Source: Peptococcaceae bacterium
GTDB lineage: Bacteria > Bacillota > DSM-12270 > Thermacetogeniales > Thermacetogeniaceae
Assembly: GCA_003132605.1 (NCBI GenBank)
Contig: PKYJ01000029.1
Location: 1 to 10,053, forward strand
Direction of reading: 5' to 3'
DNA length: 10,053 nt
Every line of letters begins with the position of its first letter. Position 1 is the stretch's first letter. The notes beneath the pieces are model-generated. The model did no database searches, had not been told where the DNA came from, and was given only the letters and a program-made list of their open reading frames with translations. This document shows, piece after piece, positions 1-6,303 of this stretch. A program made the translations under genes and the position numbers.

Positions 1-7
1 TTCAGCC

Positions 8-229
8 GTGGGAGGATGTCAGGAAAGCGCCCCTATATTTCGTAGGGAGTGGTGTCAAAAAGCCCTTGTCGAACATGTAAAGAGGGAAACACAACCTGAT
101 GGACGGGTTCGCTTTTGGGCGTTTGTTAATGATCTCGGAAAGTATCTACGGGTTGTAACCCTGGAAGACGGTGAAACAGTGCATAATGCGTTTCCCGATC
201 GTGATTTCGTAAAGGAGGCCGGTAAGTAA
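8..229 (+). CDS. Small hypothetical protein upstream of DUF2283 gene (possibly 5'-truncated or frameshifted)
   Basis: A reading frame of up to 73 residues, open to the left edge of the window. The GTG at 8 is only the first usable start codon visible and has no visible ribosome site, so the true start may lie outside. The core reads GKYLRVVTLEDGETVHNAF followed by PDRDF. From memory, this conserved block occurs in small proteins (DUF4258-like) encoded just before DUF2283 genes; such pairs are sometimes suggested to be toxin-antitoxin-like, which I cannot confirm. Its stop overlaps the next start (TAATG at 227-231), so the two genes are probably translationally coupled. Odd point: the plus-1 frame starting at the window edge reads RPYIS and then stops at 43-45, exactly where this frame continues with RREWCQK, so the N-terminus may be frameshifted. 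Function unknown. Confidence 0.55.
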   Translation: MGGCQESAPIFRREWCQKALVEHVKRETQPDGRVRFWAFVNDLGKYLRVVTLEDGETVHNAFPDRDFVKEAGK

Positions 230-447
230 TGAGGCTTCACTATTACCCGGAGACTGATTCTCTATACATCGATCTGTCTGAGAAAAGTAGCGCTGACTCC
301 AAAGAAATCGCCCCGGGGGTTGTTTTAGACTTTGACGATGAAGGGAAACTGGTTGGCATTGATATCGACCGGGCCAGCCAGGTCAGTAATTTAGCAAGCC
401 TTGAAATAAGAGCGCTCCCTGTCAGCAAGCTCCAAATGCAAGCATAA
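229..447 (+). CDS. DUF2283 domain-containing protein
   Basis: A 72-residue protein covering one whole DUF2283 domain. The family pattern is visible: a start rich in Tyr and Asp (HYYPETDSLYIDLSE, residues 4-18), then the strand EIAPGVVLDFDDEGKLVGID (residues 26-45) and a short C-terminal helix. The ATG overlaps the stop of the upstream small gene, and a strong AAAGGAGG at 211-218 sits 10 bases before it. An intrinsic terminator follows about 50 bp downstream, so the two genes form a closed two-gene unit separate from the sporulation operon. DUF2283 proteins have no established biochemical function; pairing with a small partner is common and a toxin-antitoxin role has been suggested. Only the family assignment is well supported here. 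Confidence 0.85.
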   Translation: MRLHYYPETDSLYIDLSEKSSADSKEIAPGVVLDFDDEGKLVGIDIDRASQVSNLASLEIRALPVSKLQMQA

Positions 448-499
448 TTTTCGACCTGAGCAAAAGAAGAAATCAATCCAATCTGGAAGAGCAGCCATT

Positions 500-527
500 A
501 AGGCCCGAAGAGGGCTTTTTTCTTTTT
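500..527 (+). terminator. Intrinsic terminator of the DUF2283 unit
   Basis: The stem AAGGCCC (500-506) pairs with GGGCTTT (512-518) around the loop GAAGA, with one G-U pair. It runs into a T-rich tract at 516-527 (TTTTTTCTTTTTT type). It ends the small two-gene unit and insulates the spoIIIA operon, which starts about 100 bp later. Confidence 0.85.
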
Positions 528-576
528 TAGGACAGATTTTCAGGGAGAGAGAGCTTAATGGGGCGACCATCCCCTT

Positions 577-605
577 TCATAAAATTGGTAATCGAGCAAT
601 ATCTT
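577..605 (+). promoter_or_regulatory. Weak candidate sigma-E promoter for spoIIIA
   Basis: The spoIIIA operon is transcribed by sigma-E in the mother cell in Bacillus. In the only suitable gap here, TCATAAA (577-583) and AATATCTT (598-605) each match about five positions of the sigma-E -35 (KMATATT) and -10 (CATACAnT) elements with roughly correct spacing. This is a by-eye match of low strength. No convincing sigma-A promoter was seen in the same stretch. Confidence 0.25.
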
Positions 606-631
606 ATAAGTACAGGGGGAGGAGATCGCCC

Positions 632-1624
632 ATGCCTCTGGACACAGCAGTCAATCTGCACTCGGTCTTTGTCTACCTGCCGCCCCCGCTGAGAGAGATC
701 ATGGAGCAGTTGCCCCGCTCGCTGGCCGGGAACCTTGAAGAGATCCGGATTCGCCATGGCCGTCCCCTGGCGATAAAAACAGATCAGGGGGATTGCTTTA
801 TCGATCAGCGGGGCCAGGCGGTGGACATGCCCAGCGGGGCTTACCATGTCACTGCGGAAGACGTCTGGAAAACGGTACAGTTGATCAGCCAGAGTTCTCT
901 CTACGCCTTTGAAGAGGAGTTCCGCCAGGGTTTTCTGACCATTCCGGGAGGGCACCGGGTTGGCCTGGCGGGGAAGGCCGTGCTGGAGGCCGGCGCCCTG
1001 AAAACGTTGCGGGATATCGGCAGCCTCTGTTTCCGGATCGCCCGGGCTGTTCCCGGGGCCGCCCGTCACATCCTGCCATACCTGATCGACCGCCAGGAGG
1101 GCCGCCCTTATCACACCCTGATCGTCTCACCGCCCCGGGCCGGGAAGACCACCATCCTCCGGGACCTGGTGCGCCTGCTCAGTTGTGGCGTGCCGGAGTT
1201 GCGGCTCCCGGGCTGCTCCCTGGGGCTGGTGGACGAGCGGGGCGAGATCGCCGCCAGCTACGGGGGTATGCCCCAGCATGACCTGGGCCCCCGGGTGGAT
1301 GTGCTCGACCACTGCCCCAAGGCTGTGGGGATGTTGATGCTGCTCCGCTCGATGTCGCCCCAGGTGATCGCCACCGACGAGATCGGGCGCCGGCAGGATG
1401 TGGATGCCGTCTGGGAGATGGTCTACACGGGGGTCAGCGTGCTGGCCACCGTGCATGCCAGCCGCTTCGAAGAGCTGGAACAGCGCCCCTACCTTCGCGA
1501 CCTGGTAGCCGAACGGGTTTTCCAGCGCTACGTCTTTCTGAGCCGGCGCAAGGGGCCGGGTACCCTCGAGGGCATCTGGGACGGGCAAAAGCTCGAAGTT
1601 CGAACTTCGAGAAGGGTGGGATGA
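632..1624 (+). CDS. spoIIIAA: Stage III sporulation protein AA, SpoIIIA channel ATPase
   Basis: A 330-residue cytoplasmic ATPase of the mother cell, related to type II/IV secretion ATPases. It is thought to power the SpoIIIA-SpoIIQ channel that supports the engulfed forespore. Visible motifs: a P-loop SPPRAGKTT at residues 166-174 (K172, T173), a conserved acidic motif LVDERGEIA at 199-207, a second acidic strand PQVIATDEIG at 243-252, and the LATVHA motif near 271-276 typical of this ATPase group. The first P-loop Gly is Ser; from memory this is usual in clostridial SpoIIIAA. The protein is slightly longer than the 307 residues of Bacillus subtilis. The extra C-terminal tail (about 320-330) is encoded by a perfect 20-bp palindrome at 1592-1611. 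The start is the ATG preceded by AGGGGGAGGAG at 614-624. It is the first gene of the operon; spoIIIAB begins 3 bases after its stop. Confidence 0.96.
   Translation: MPLDTAVNLHSVFVYLPPPLREIMEQLPRSLAGNLEEIRIRHGRPLAIKTDQGDCFIDQRGQAVDMPSGAYHVTAEDVWKTVQLISQSSLYAFEEEFRQGFLTIPGGHRVGLAGKAVLEAGALKTLRDIGSLCFRIARAVPGAARHILPYLIDRQEGRPYHTLIVSPPRAGKTTILRDLVRLLSCGVPELRLPGCSLGLVDERGEIAASYGGMPQHDLGPRVDVLDHCPKAVGMLMLLRSMSPQVIATDEIGRRQDVDAVWEMVYTGVSVLATVHASRFEELEQRPYLRDLVAERVFQRYVFLSRRKGPGTLEGIWDGQKLEVRTSRRVG
1592..1611. repeat. Perfect 20-bp palindrome in the spoIIIAA 3' end
   Basis: CTCGAAGTTC at 1592-1601 is followed directly by its exact reverse complement at 1602-1611. The same stretch also reads as two and a half 7-bp units of the form CGANNTT (CGAAGTT, CGAACTT, CGAGAAG), like the patch at 6132-6159. 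It lies inside the last codons of spoIIIAA, 17 bases before the spoIIIAB start. Confidence 0.85.
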
Positions 1625-1627
1625 GCC

Positions 1628-2155
1628 ATGCTGGCCATGTTCAAGCTGATTGCCTCTCTGCTGATTATCTGCTCGGCGGGCCTGGCCGGCTTGAGGGCGG
1701 CCTCCGCCTATTCCCTGCGCTCCCGCCAGTTGCGGACGCTGCAGGAGGCCCTGCAGTTGTTGGACACGGAGATCATGTATGGCGCCACCCCCCTGCCGGC
1801 TGCGCTCTCCAAGGTGGCAGCCGCGGCCGGGGATGCCGTGGGGACCGTGTTTCGTGAAGCCGGCGATATGTTGGGCAAGGGCAGCGGCCTTACTGCAGGA
1901 GAGGCTTGGAACCTGGCCGTTGACCGGAACATCCGCCGGACGGCCTTTACCCAGGAAGACCGGGCGATCCTGCGCTCATTCGGAGAGGCCCTGGGTTCTT
2001 CGGACCGTGCTGAGCAGCATAAGCACATCACTCTCACTACCTATCACCTGCGCCAGGAGGAAGAGAAAGCCGAGCGCGAACGCCAGAAGAACGAACGGAT
2101 CTGGAAATACGGGGGGTTCCTGGTGGGTATCGGCATTGTCTTATTACTGCTGTAG
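1628..2155 (+). CDS. spoIIIAB: Stage III sporulation protein AB
   Basis: A 175-residue membrane protein of the SpoIIIA complex, close to the 171 residues known from Bacillus subtilis. The family resembles GspF-type inner-membrane proteins of type II secretion and is thought to work with the SpoIIIAA ATPase. There is an N-terminal membrane segment (about residues 3-22), a helical cytoplasmic middle with the conserved stretch SRQLRTLQEALQLLDTEI (residues 32-49), a charged helix rich in Glu/Arg/Lys (about 141-158), and a very hydrophobic C-terminal anchor (GGFLVGIGIVLLLL, about 162-175). The ATG at 1628 has AAGGGTGGG at 1612-1620 seven bases upstream; a second ATG at 1637 is less well placed. 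The gene sits 3 bases after spoIIIAA and is surely co-transcribed. A 94-bp gap to spoIIIAC follows, longer than its neighbours. Confidence 0.93.
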   Translation: MLAMFKLIASLLIICSAGLAGLRAASAYSLRSRQLRTLQEALQLLDTEIMYGATPLPAALSKVAAAAGDAVGTVFREAGDMLGKGSGLTAGEAWNLAVDRNIRRTAFTQEDRAILRSFGEALGSSDRAEQHKHITLTTYHLRQEEEKAERERQKNERIWKYGGFLVGIGIVLLLL

Positions 2156-2164
2156 GACGTAACT

Positions 2165-2235
2165 ACCACCTGACTCAAGAAAGGCTTTAAAAACACATCG
2201 CTTTGGCTCGAAGGTGGTTGGGCGCGAACCTCGAG
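2165..2235 (+). repeat. Inverted repeats in the spoIIIAB-AC gap
   Basis: The 94-bp gap holds ACCACCT (2165-2171) pairing with AGGTGGT (2212-2218), seven perfect base pairs enclosing 40 bases. It also holds an overlapping smaller hairpin in which CTCGA-A-GGT (2208-2216) pairs with ACCTCGAG (2228-2235) with one bulged base. The two cannot form together. The second ends just before the spoIIIAC ribosome site (AAAGGGG, 2236-2242). There is no T-tract, so it is not an intrinsic terminator; any role in tuning spoIIIAC translation is speculation. Confidence 0.4.
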
Positions 2236-2249
2236 AAAGGGGCTGCCTC

Positions 2250-2450
2250 ATGTTAAATGTGGACCTGATCTTTAAAATTGCCGGGCTCGGCATCCTGATC
2301 TCCGTTCTGAACATCATTCTGGAACAGGCGAACAAGAAGGAACAGGCCCAGATGGTGACCTTGGCCGGGGTGGTGGTGGTCCTGATCATGGTGGTGCAGT
2401 TAATCAGCCAATTGTTTACCACGGTGCGTTCGGTGTTTCATCTTTTCTGA
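2250..2450 (+). CDS. spoIIIAC: Stage III sporulation protein AC
   Basis: A 66-residue membrane protein, matching the usual length of about 65-68. It has two transmembrane helices: about residues 6-23 (DLIFKIAGLGILISVLNI) and about 37-57. The family-typical loop LEQANKKEQAQMVTLAG lies between them (residues 25-41). It is a membrane subunit of the SpoIIIA complex; its exact role is not settled, although similarity to small secretion-system membrane proteins has been noted. The frame is open upstream to a GTG at 2214, but the ATG at 2250 is chosen because AAAGGGG at 2236-2242 lies seven bases before it and because the protein then begins like its relatives (MLNVDLIFKIAG). It is followed after 24 bases by spoIIIAD. 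Confidence 0.93.
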   Translation: MLNVDLIFKIAGLGILISVLNIILEQANKKEQAQMVTLAGVVVVLIMVVQLISQLFTTVRSVFHLF

Positions 2451-2474
2451 TCAGCTTGTAGAGGGTGCAGAACC

Positions 2475-2861
2475 TTGGAAATATTGCAGGTCGTTGCCCT
2501 GGGTCTGATAGTTGCGGTTTTTGCGGTGCTGTTGCGCCGGGAACGCCCTGAAATGGCCATGATCCTGGCCCTCGGTTTTGGCGTGATCATCTTTTTGATG
2601 GTGCTGAACAAGCTGGGGGCGATCATCACCGTGTTCCAGGATGTGACCCGGCGTGCCCAGGTGGACGAGCTCTACCTGACCACTCTGTTGAAAATACTGG
2701 GTATTGCCTATATTGCCGAGTTCGGCGCCCAGGTGTGCCGCGACTCCGGTGAGGGTACGGTGGCTAATAAGATCGAGCTGGCGGGAAAAGTCCTGATCAT
2801 GATCCTGGCTCTGCCGATCTTTGTGGCAATCCTGGAGGCGATCATGCGCTTGCTGCCGTGA
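2475..2861 (+). CDS. spoIIIAD: Stage III sporulation protein AD
   Basis: A 128-residue integral membrane protein of the SpoIIIA channel complex (about 133 in Bacillus subtilis). It starts with TTG: GAGGGTG at 2461-2467 is seven bases upstream, and the protein then begins MEILQVVALGLIVAVFAVLL as family members do. There are four hydrophobic segments: about residues 3-20, 27-47, 66-84 (TTLLKILGIAYIAEFGAQV) and 105-124. The stretch KILGIAYIAEFGAQVCRDSGEG (residues 72-93) is a strong family signature, including the CRDSGE motif. It is encoded between spoIIIAC and spoIIIAE with a short gap on each side. AC, AD and AE together are believed to build the inner-membrane part of the mother-cell complex. 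Confidence 0.94.
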   Translation: MEILQVVALGLIVAVFAVLLRRERPEMAMILALGFGVIIFLMVLNKLGAIITVFQDVTRRAQVDELYLTTLLKILGIAYIAEFGAQVCRDSGEGTVANKIELAGKVLIMILALPIFVAILEAIMRLLP

Positions 2862-2877
2862 TGGAGGGGTGAACTGC

Positions 2878-4176
2878 TTGAAGCAGATGCGATCAATCCT
2901 GCCCCTGGGTATCCTGCCTGTATTGGCGGTCTTGCTGTTATTGGCGCTGTTGCTGGCGCTGCCGGCCCCGGCCGGAGCCCTGACGCCGGACATGCGCCTG
3001 CCGGACGCGATCGGCGCTCAAACGGCGCCCGCTCAGGCGGCGACCGGTGCTCAAGCTAGCCCCGATGCAGGGGAGCAGCCGGATCCCGGCGCTCTGATCG
3101 CCAAGCAGTTTGATCAGTTGAACTTGAATGACCTGAATGGATATGCGAAGCAGGTTGACAGCGATCTTCAGGCGCAGTTGTCCGACTTCAGCCTGGTGAA
3201 GACCCTGGAATCCATCCGCAGCGGCCAACTGAAGCTCGACCCGAAAAGTTTGCTCCAAGCGCTGGCCAAGATCTTTTTTCAAGAGGTCCTGACCCATGTC
3301 GCCCTGCTGGGCAAGCTGCTGGTGCTGGGAACGGTGCTGGCCCTGCTGGAGCACTTGGCCGGCGCCTTTGAAGAGAATACCGTCGCCAGGCTGGCGCATG
3401 GCGTGGGGCTGTTGACACTGCTGACCGTGGCCCTGAGTTCCTTTACCCTGGCCATGAATACCGGAAGGGACGCTATCCTCGGCATGGTCGGGCTGATGCA
3501 GTCGCTGCTGCCGGTGATCCTCACCCTGACGGCCGCCATGGGCGGTCTTACTACCGTTTCCCTGATGCAGCCGGTGATCATCATGTCGATGAATTTGTTG
3601 GGAACTCTGATCAGCAACGTGGTCTTCCCCCTGATCTTCTGCGCCGCCGTGCTAGGCATTGTCAACCAACTTTCCGAGCGTCTGCAATTATCGCGGTTGG
3701 CCAACCTTTTCAGGGATGGCAGCGGTATCCTGCTCAGCCTGTTTATCACGGTTTTCCTGGGGATTCTGACGGTTCAGGGCGCCGCCGGGGCGATCAGCGA
3801 CGGGGTCGGCATCCGCACCGCCAAGCTTGCCACTGCCGTCTTCATTCCGGTGGTCGGCAAGATCCTGACCGACGCCGTGGACGTGGTAGTGGGCTGCTCT
3901 ATGTATATGAAAAGCGCCATCAGCATCGTTGGGGCGGTCACCCTGATTTTTCTCTGCGCCCTCCCGGTAATGAAGGTCCTGTCGGCGGTAATTGTCTACA
4001 GGGTGGCTGCAGCCCTGATGCAGCCGCTGGGCGCCCAGCAGCTCGGCGATGCCCTGCAACTGCTCGGCAATTACCTGTTCATTGTATTCGCCGCAGTATT
4101 GGCGGTGGCGATCATGTTCCTGGTGGTGATCACCATCGTGGTGGGGCTGGGCAATGTCGCCGCCGTGCTGCAGTGA
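2878..4176 (+). CDS. spoIIIAE: Stage III sporulation protein AE
   Basis: A large polytopic membrane protein of the SpoIIIA complex, 432 residues from the chosen start (399 in Bacillus subtilis). It has an N-terminal signal-like segment with a long Leu-rich core and a plausible signal-peptidase site after APAGA (about residue 34). A hydrophilic region rich in Ala, Gln and Asp follows (about 35-130), then a series of hydrophobic helices from about residue 140 to the end. The 'GKILTDAVDVVVG' and 'MKSAISIVGAV' region near residues 324-347 is characteristic. The start is taken as the TTG at 2878, eight bases after GGAGGGG (2863-2869); the ATG at 2887 is the alternative. The frame is also open upstream into spoIIIAD, but that part is only overlap. 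The extra N-terminal hydrophilic stretch explains most of the length difference. Confidence 0.93.
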   Translation: MKQMRSILPLGILPVLAVLLLLALLLALPAPAGALTPDMRLPDAIGAQTAPAQAATGAQASPDAGEQPDPGALIAKQFDQLNLNDLNGYAKQVDSDLQAQLSDFSLVKTLESIRSGQLKLDPKSLLQALAKIFFQEVLTHVALLGKLLVLGTVLALLEHLAGAFEENTVARLAHGVGLLTLLTVALSSFTLAMNTGRDAILGMVGLMQSLLPVILTLTAAMGGLTTVSLMQPVIIMSMNLLGTLISNVVFPLIFCAAVLGIVNQLSERLQLSRLANLFRDGSGILLSLFITVFLGILTVQGAAGAISDGVGIRTAKLATAVFIPVVGKILTDAVDVVVGCSMYMKSAISIVGAVTLIFLCALPVMKVLSAVIVYRVAAALMQPLGAQQLGDALQLLGNYLFIVFAAVLAVAIMFLVVITIVVGLGNVAAVLQ

Positions 4177-4190
4177 GAAGCGGCCTGTGC

Positions 4191-4277
4191 GCCGCATTCT
4201 TTTCTCCGCATCCAGGCCTTCGGCCTGGCCTGAAAGAATGCGGAGTACAAGGCCGGGCGTAAGCCCGGATGCGGAGG
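4191..4277. repeat. REP-like cluster of nested inverted repeats between spoIIIAE and spoIIIAF
   Basis: Three hairpins are packed in 87 bp. CCGCATTCTTT (4192-4202) pairs perfectly with AAAGAATGCGG (4233-4243). Inside it, CCAGGCC (4212-4218) pairs with GGCCTGG (4222-4228) around TTC. Next, CCGGGC (4253-4258) pairs with GCCCGG (4263-4268) around GTAA. In addition, CTCCGCATCC (4204-4213) is the exact complement of GGATGCGGAG (4267-4276), a competing 10-bp pairing. The core CCGCATYC thus appears four times, twice in each orientation. There is no T-tract, so this is not an ordinary terminator. The design recalls REP/BIME elements, which lie between genes of operons. Confidence 0.75.
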
Positions 4278-4307
4278 AGGTGAGAGGTGTGATGGAGGTG
4301 GCTTGAC

Positions 4308-4928
4308 ATGGAAATCATTTGCCAGCTTGTCCGAAACCTGGCTTTTATGGCGATACTGGCGGCCTTTCTGGAGATGCTGCTGCCGCTGCGGGGAACGCGC
4401 CGCTTCGTCCAGGTGATCATCGGGCTTTTTATCATGCTGGCGGTACTGGGGCCGATCGTCACGCTGTTAAGGCAGCAGCCGCCCCTGCACTTTACCATGC
4501 CCGTCAGCAGCGGAAGCGGTGGGGTTGATTTGAACAAGATCCTGGAACAGGGACAGTCAATGCAGGCGGTGACCTCTGCCCAGGAGCAGGATGCTTACGT
4601 CCAAGGCCTGGAGGACCAGATCGAGGTCATGTGCAGGCTCGTCCCGGGCGTAACAGCGGCTAAGGCCACAGTGTCACTGAGCCCCGACGCCTCCCTGAAA
4701 TCGCTGGGTACGGTGCAGAAAGTGGTGGTAGAACTGCAATCCGGCTCTCAGCAGGTGGTCAGTCCGGTAAAGCCCGTCCAGATCGGGAGCGCTCCGAACG
4801 CGGTGTCAAGCTCCCTCGCCTCTCAGCAGGAGATCGTCAACCAGGTGCAGGAGACTGTGGCCAGCCTGTTTGGATTGCAAACGGAACAGGTCAGCGTCAA
4901 TTTTAAAGAAGTGGGAAGTGGGAGGTAG
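4308..4928 (+). CDS. spoIIIAF: Stage III sporulation protein AF
   Basis: A 206-residue protein, the same length as in Bacillus subtilis. Two transmembrane helices lie near the N-terminus (about residues 8-27, VRNLAFMAILAAFLEMLLPL, and about 34-54, VQVIIGLFIMLAVLGPIVTLL). The rest projects into the space between the mother-cell and forespore membranes, where the family carries a ring-building-type domain. The C-terminal region (about 95-206) alternates helix and strand, ending in ETVASLFGLQTEQVSVNF, as expected for that fold. The ATG at 4308 has TGGAGGTGG at 4293-4301, seven bases upstream. A 131-bp gap with the REP-like cluster separates it from spoIIIAE. The stop is a few bases before spoIIIAG. 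Confidence 0.92.
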   Translation: MEIICQLVRNLAFMAILAAFLEMLLPLRGTRRFVQVIIGLFIMLAVLGPIVTLLRQQPPLHFTMPVSSGSGGVDLNKILEQGQSMQAVTSAQEQDAYVQGLEDQIEVMCRLVPGVTAAKATVSLSPDASLKSLGTVQKVVVELQSGSQQVVSPVKPVQIGSAPNAVSSSLASQQEIVNQVQETVASLFGLQTEQVSVNFKEVGSGR

Positions 4929-4937
4929 GTGGGCAGC

Positions 4938-5552
4938 ATGCCGGGCAATATGACAGAGGTGTGGAGCGATCTGATGAAGCGGTACCCTTTTCTGCGGGGG
5001 CCACGGATGTGGCAGTTGCTGTTGGTATTTGGGATCGGATTGCTGCTGCTGGTTTTTTCAGGCTCCTGGTTCGCGCCGCGCAGCAGTCCGCCGGCCAGTG
5101 AGCCTGCGCCCGGCGTCAAAGCTCAGCCTGCTGCCGGTGATGACCTGACACCGGTGGAAGAGGAGCTCGAGAGCCGGCTGGCGGCGATCCTGGGGGCGGT
5201 GGACGGAGCCGGAAGTGTCCAGGTGACGGTCACCCTCAAATCCGGGGCGGAGAACGTTTATGCCCAGAATGTCAACAAACAGGACCAGACGATCCAGGAG
5301 AAGGACCAGAGCGGCGGGAACAGGACCACGAACGAGGTGAATGAGCAGGACGACCTGGTGCTGTTGCAGTCGGGGAACGGCGGTAGCAGTACTCCGGTCG
5401 TCGTCAAGGAACTGCATCCGGAGATTGCCGGAGTGTTGGTGCTCGCTGAAGGAGCCAACAATCCGGGCCTGAAAGAGAAGCTCATCCAAGCGGTGGAAAC
5501 GGTGCTCAACATTCCCTCATACCGGGTGATGGTATTACCGAAAGGAAGGTGA
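4938..5552 (+). CDS. spoIIIAG: Stage III sporulation protein AG, ring-forming channel subunit
   Basis: 204 residues from the ATG at 4938. In Bacillus the protein (229 residues) forms a large ring in the intermembrane space, like ring proteins of type III secretion systems. Features: a short cytoplasmic start, one transmembrane helix (about residues 24-44, MWQLLLVFGIGLLLLVFSGSW), a Pro/Ala-rich linker, then a ring-building domain. In that domain, helix LESRLAAILGAV and strand SVQVTVTLKSG are followed by an inserted Gln/Asn/Asp-rich segment (about 112-155), which fits the beta-triangle insertion of SpoIIIAG. It then resumes with AGVLVLAEGANNPGLKEKL and ends RVMVLPKGR. The start is uncertain: the GTG at 4929 lies only 3 bases after GGGAGG (4920-4925), while the ATG at 4938 lies 12 bases after it. 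The end overlaps the spoIIIAH start region. Confidence 0.93.
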   Translation: MPGNMTEVWSDLMKRYPFLRGPRMWQLLLVFGIGLLLLVFSGSWFAPRSSPPASEPAPGVKAQPAAGDDLTPVEEELESRLAAILGAVDGAGSVQVTVTLKSGAENVYAQNVNKQDQTIQEKDQSGGNRTTNEVNEQDDLVLLQSGNGGSSTPVVVKELHPEIAGVLVLAEGANNPGLKEKLIQAVETVLNIPSYRVMVLPKGR

Positions 5553-5557
5553 TGGAC

Positions 5558-6106
5558 ATGAGAGTGTTGTATGTCAACAAGAAATCGGCGCTGTTCGGTC
5601 TTCTGCTGGCCATCTTCATCCTGGTCAGCGGTTATTCCCTGCTTGCCAACCGCGTCCAGCCCCCCAGGCCCCCGGCCCCGGTTGCGCCGGCAAGCGACAA
5701 AGCGGTCAAGACCCAGCAGCGGACAGATCTCTTGCCGGTCATGCCCGACCTGACCAGTGAGGAATTTTTTGTGGAGTGCCGCCTGGACCGGGACCGGGTG
5801 CGCAGCGAGCAGGTAGAGACCCTCAAGGAGATTGCCGCCCAGCCCGATTCCAGCAGCGAGGTCCGGGACAGCGCCCAGAAAGATCTGATGCAGTTGACCG
5901 AGAACATATCCAAGGAAACGGAGCTGGAAAAGCTGGTGATGGCCAGGGGTTACAATGATGCCGCGGTCATGATCCTGCCTCGCCTGGCTACTGTTGTCGT
6001 CCAGATACGATCGCTGCCCCCGTCCGAGGTGGACCAGATCAGGGCGCTGGTTGCCAAAACCACGGGCCTCGATGCCGGGAGTGTATTCGTCATCCCCAAG
6101 GTTTGA
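5558..6106 (+). CDS. spoIIIAH: Stage III sporulation protein AH, SpoIIQ-binding channel subunit
   Basis: 182 residues from the chosen ATG (218 in Bacillus subtilis). It has one N-terminal transmembrane helix (about residues 10-29, SALFGLLLAIFILVSGYSLL), a Pro-rich linker, and a YscJ/FliF-like domain in the intermembrane space that in Bacillus binds forespore SpoIIQ across the septum. The C-terminal domain shows the family pattern: a long charged helix (about 70-115), then ETELEKLVMARGYNDAAVMI, a strand LATVVVQIRS, a helix EVDQIRALVAKTTG and a last strand SVFVIPKV. The ATG at 5558 has GGAAGG (5544-5549) eight bases upstream; the GTG at 5549 and ATG at 5552 are too close to it. It is the last gene of the operon. 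The start lies just after the spoIIIAG stop, so translation is likely coupled. Confidence 0.93.
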   Translation: MRVLYVNKKSALFGLLLAIFILVSGYSLLANRVQPPRPPAPVAPASDKAVKTQQRTDLLPVMPDLTSEEFFVECRLDRDRVRSEQVETLKEIAAQPDSSSEVRDSAQKDLMQLTENISKETELEKLVMARGYNDAAVMILPRLATVVVQIRSLPPSEVDQIRALVAKTTGLDAGSVFVIPKV

Positions 6107-6131
6107 GAGTTCTGGCCGCACGCCCTCTTCT

Positions 6132-6159
6132 CGATGTTCGATGTTCGATATTCGGAGTT
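6132..6159. repeat. Degenerate heptanucleotide tandem repeat after spoIIIAH
   Basis: Four consecutive 7-bp units: CGATGTT (6132-6138), CGATGTT (6139-6145), CGATATT (6146-6152) and CGGAGTT (6153-6159). The unit pattern CGANNTT is shared with the palindrome in the spoIIIAA tail. Confidence 0.75.
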
Positions 6160-6189
6160 GGATGATGGGTCAAACCAGCGAAAATGTGT

Positions 6190-6218
6190 TTGCCATTAAG
6201 CTTCCTTTCTGGTATAAT
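6190..6218 (+). promoter_or_regulatory. Sigma-A-type promoter of the carboxylase operon
   Basis: TTGCCA (6190-6195) and TATAAT (6213-6218) are separated by 17 bases, and TGG directly before the -10 gives an extended -10. This is nearly the full housekeeping consensus and points toward the carboxyltransferase gene about 300 bases downstream. The same string CTGGTATAAT recurs at the window end. Confidence 0.75.
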
Positions 6219-6303
6219 ACTCCAGTGGAGATGATCTGTGGGAACCAGGGGCGATCAGTTGGACGTCGAAGGATGCGGATACTGTATACTTGGATACCGC
6301 CCG

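Noticed and set aside
1127..1153. Ser in place of the first P-loop Gly of SpoIIIAA as a sign of inactivation
   Set aside because: The rest of the Walker A and the other ATPase motifs are intact, and SPP-type P-loops are, from memory, normal in clostridial SpoIIIAA.
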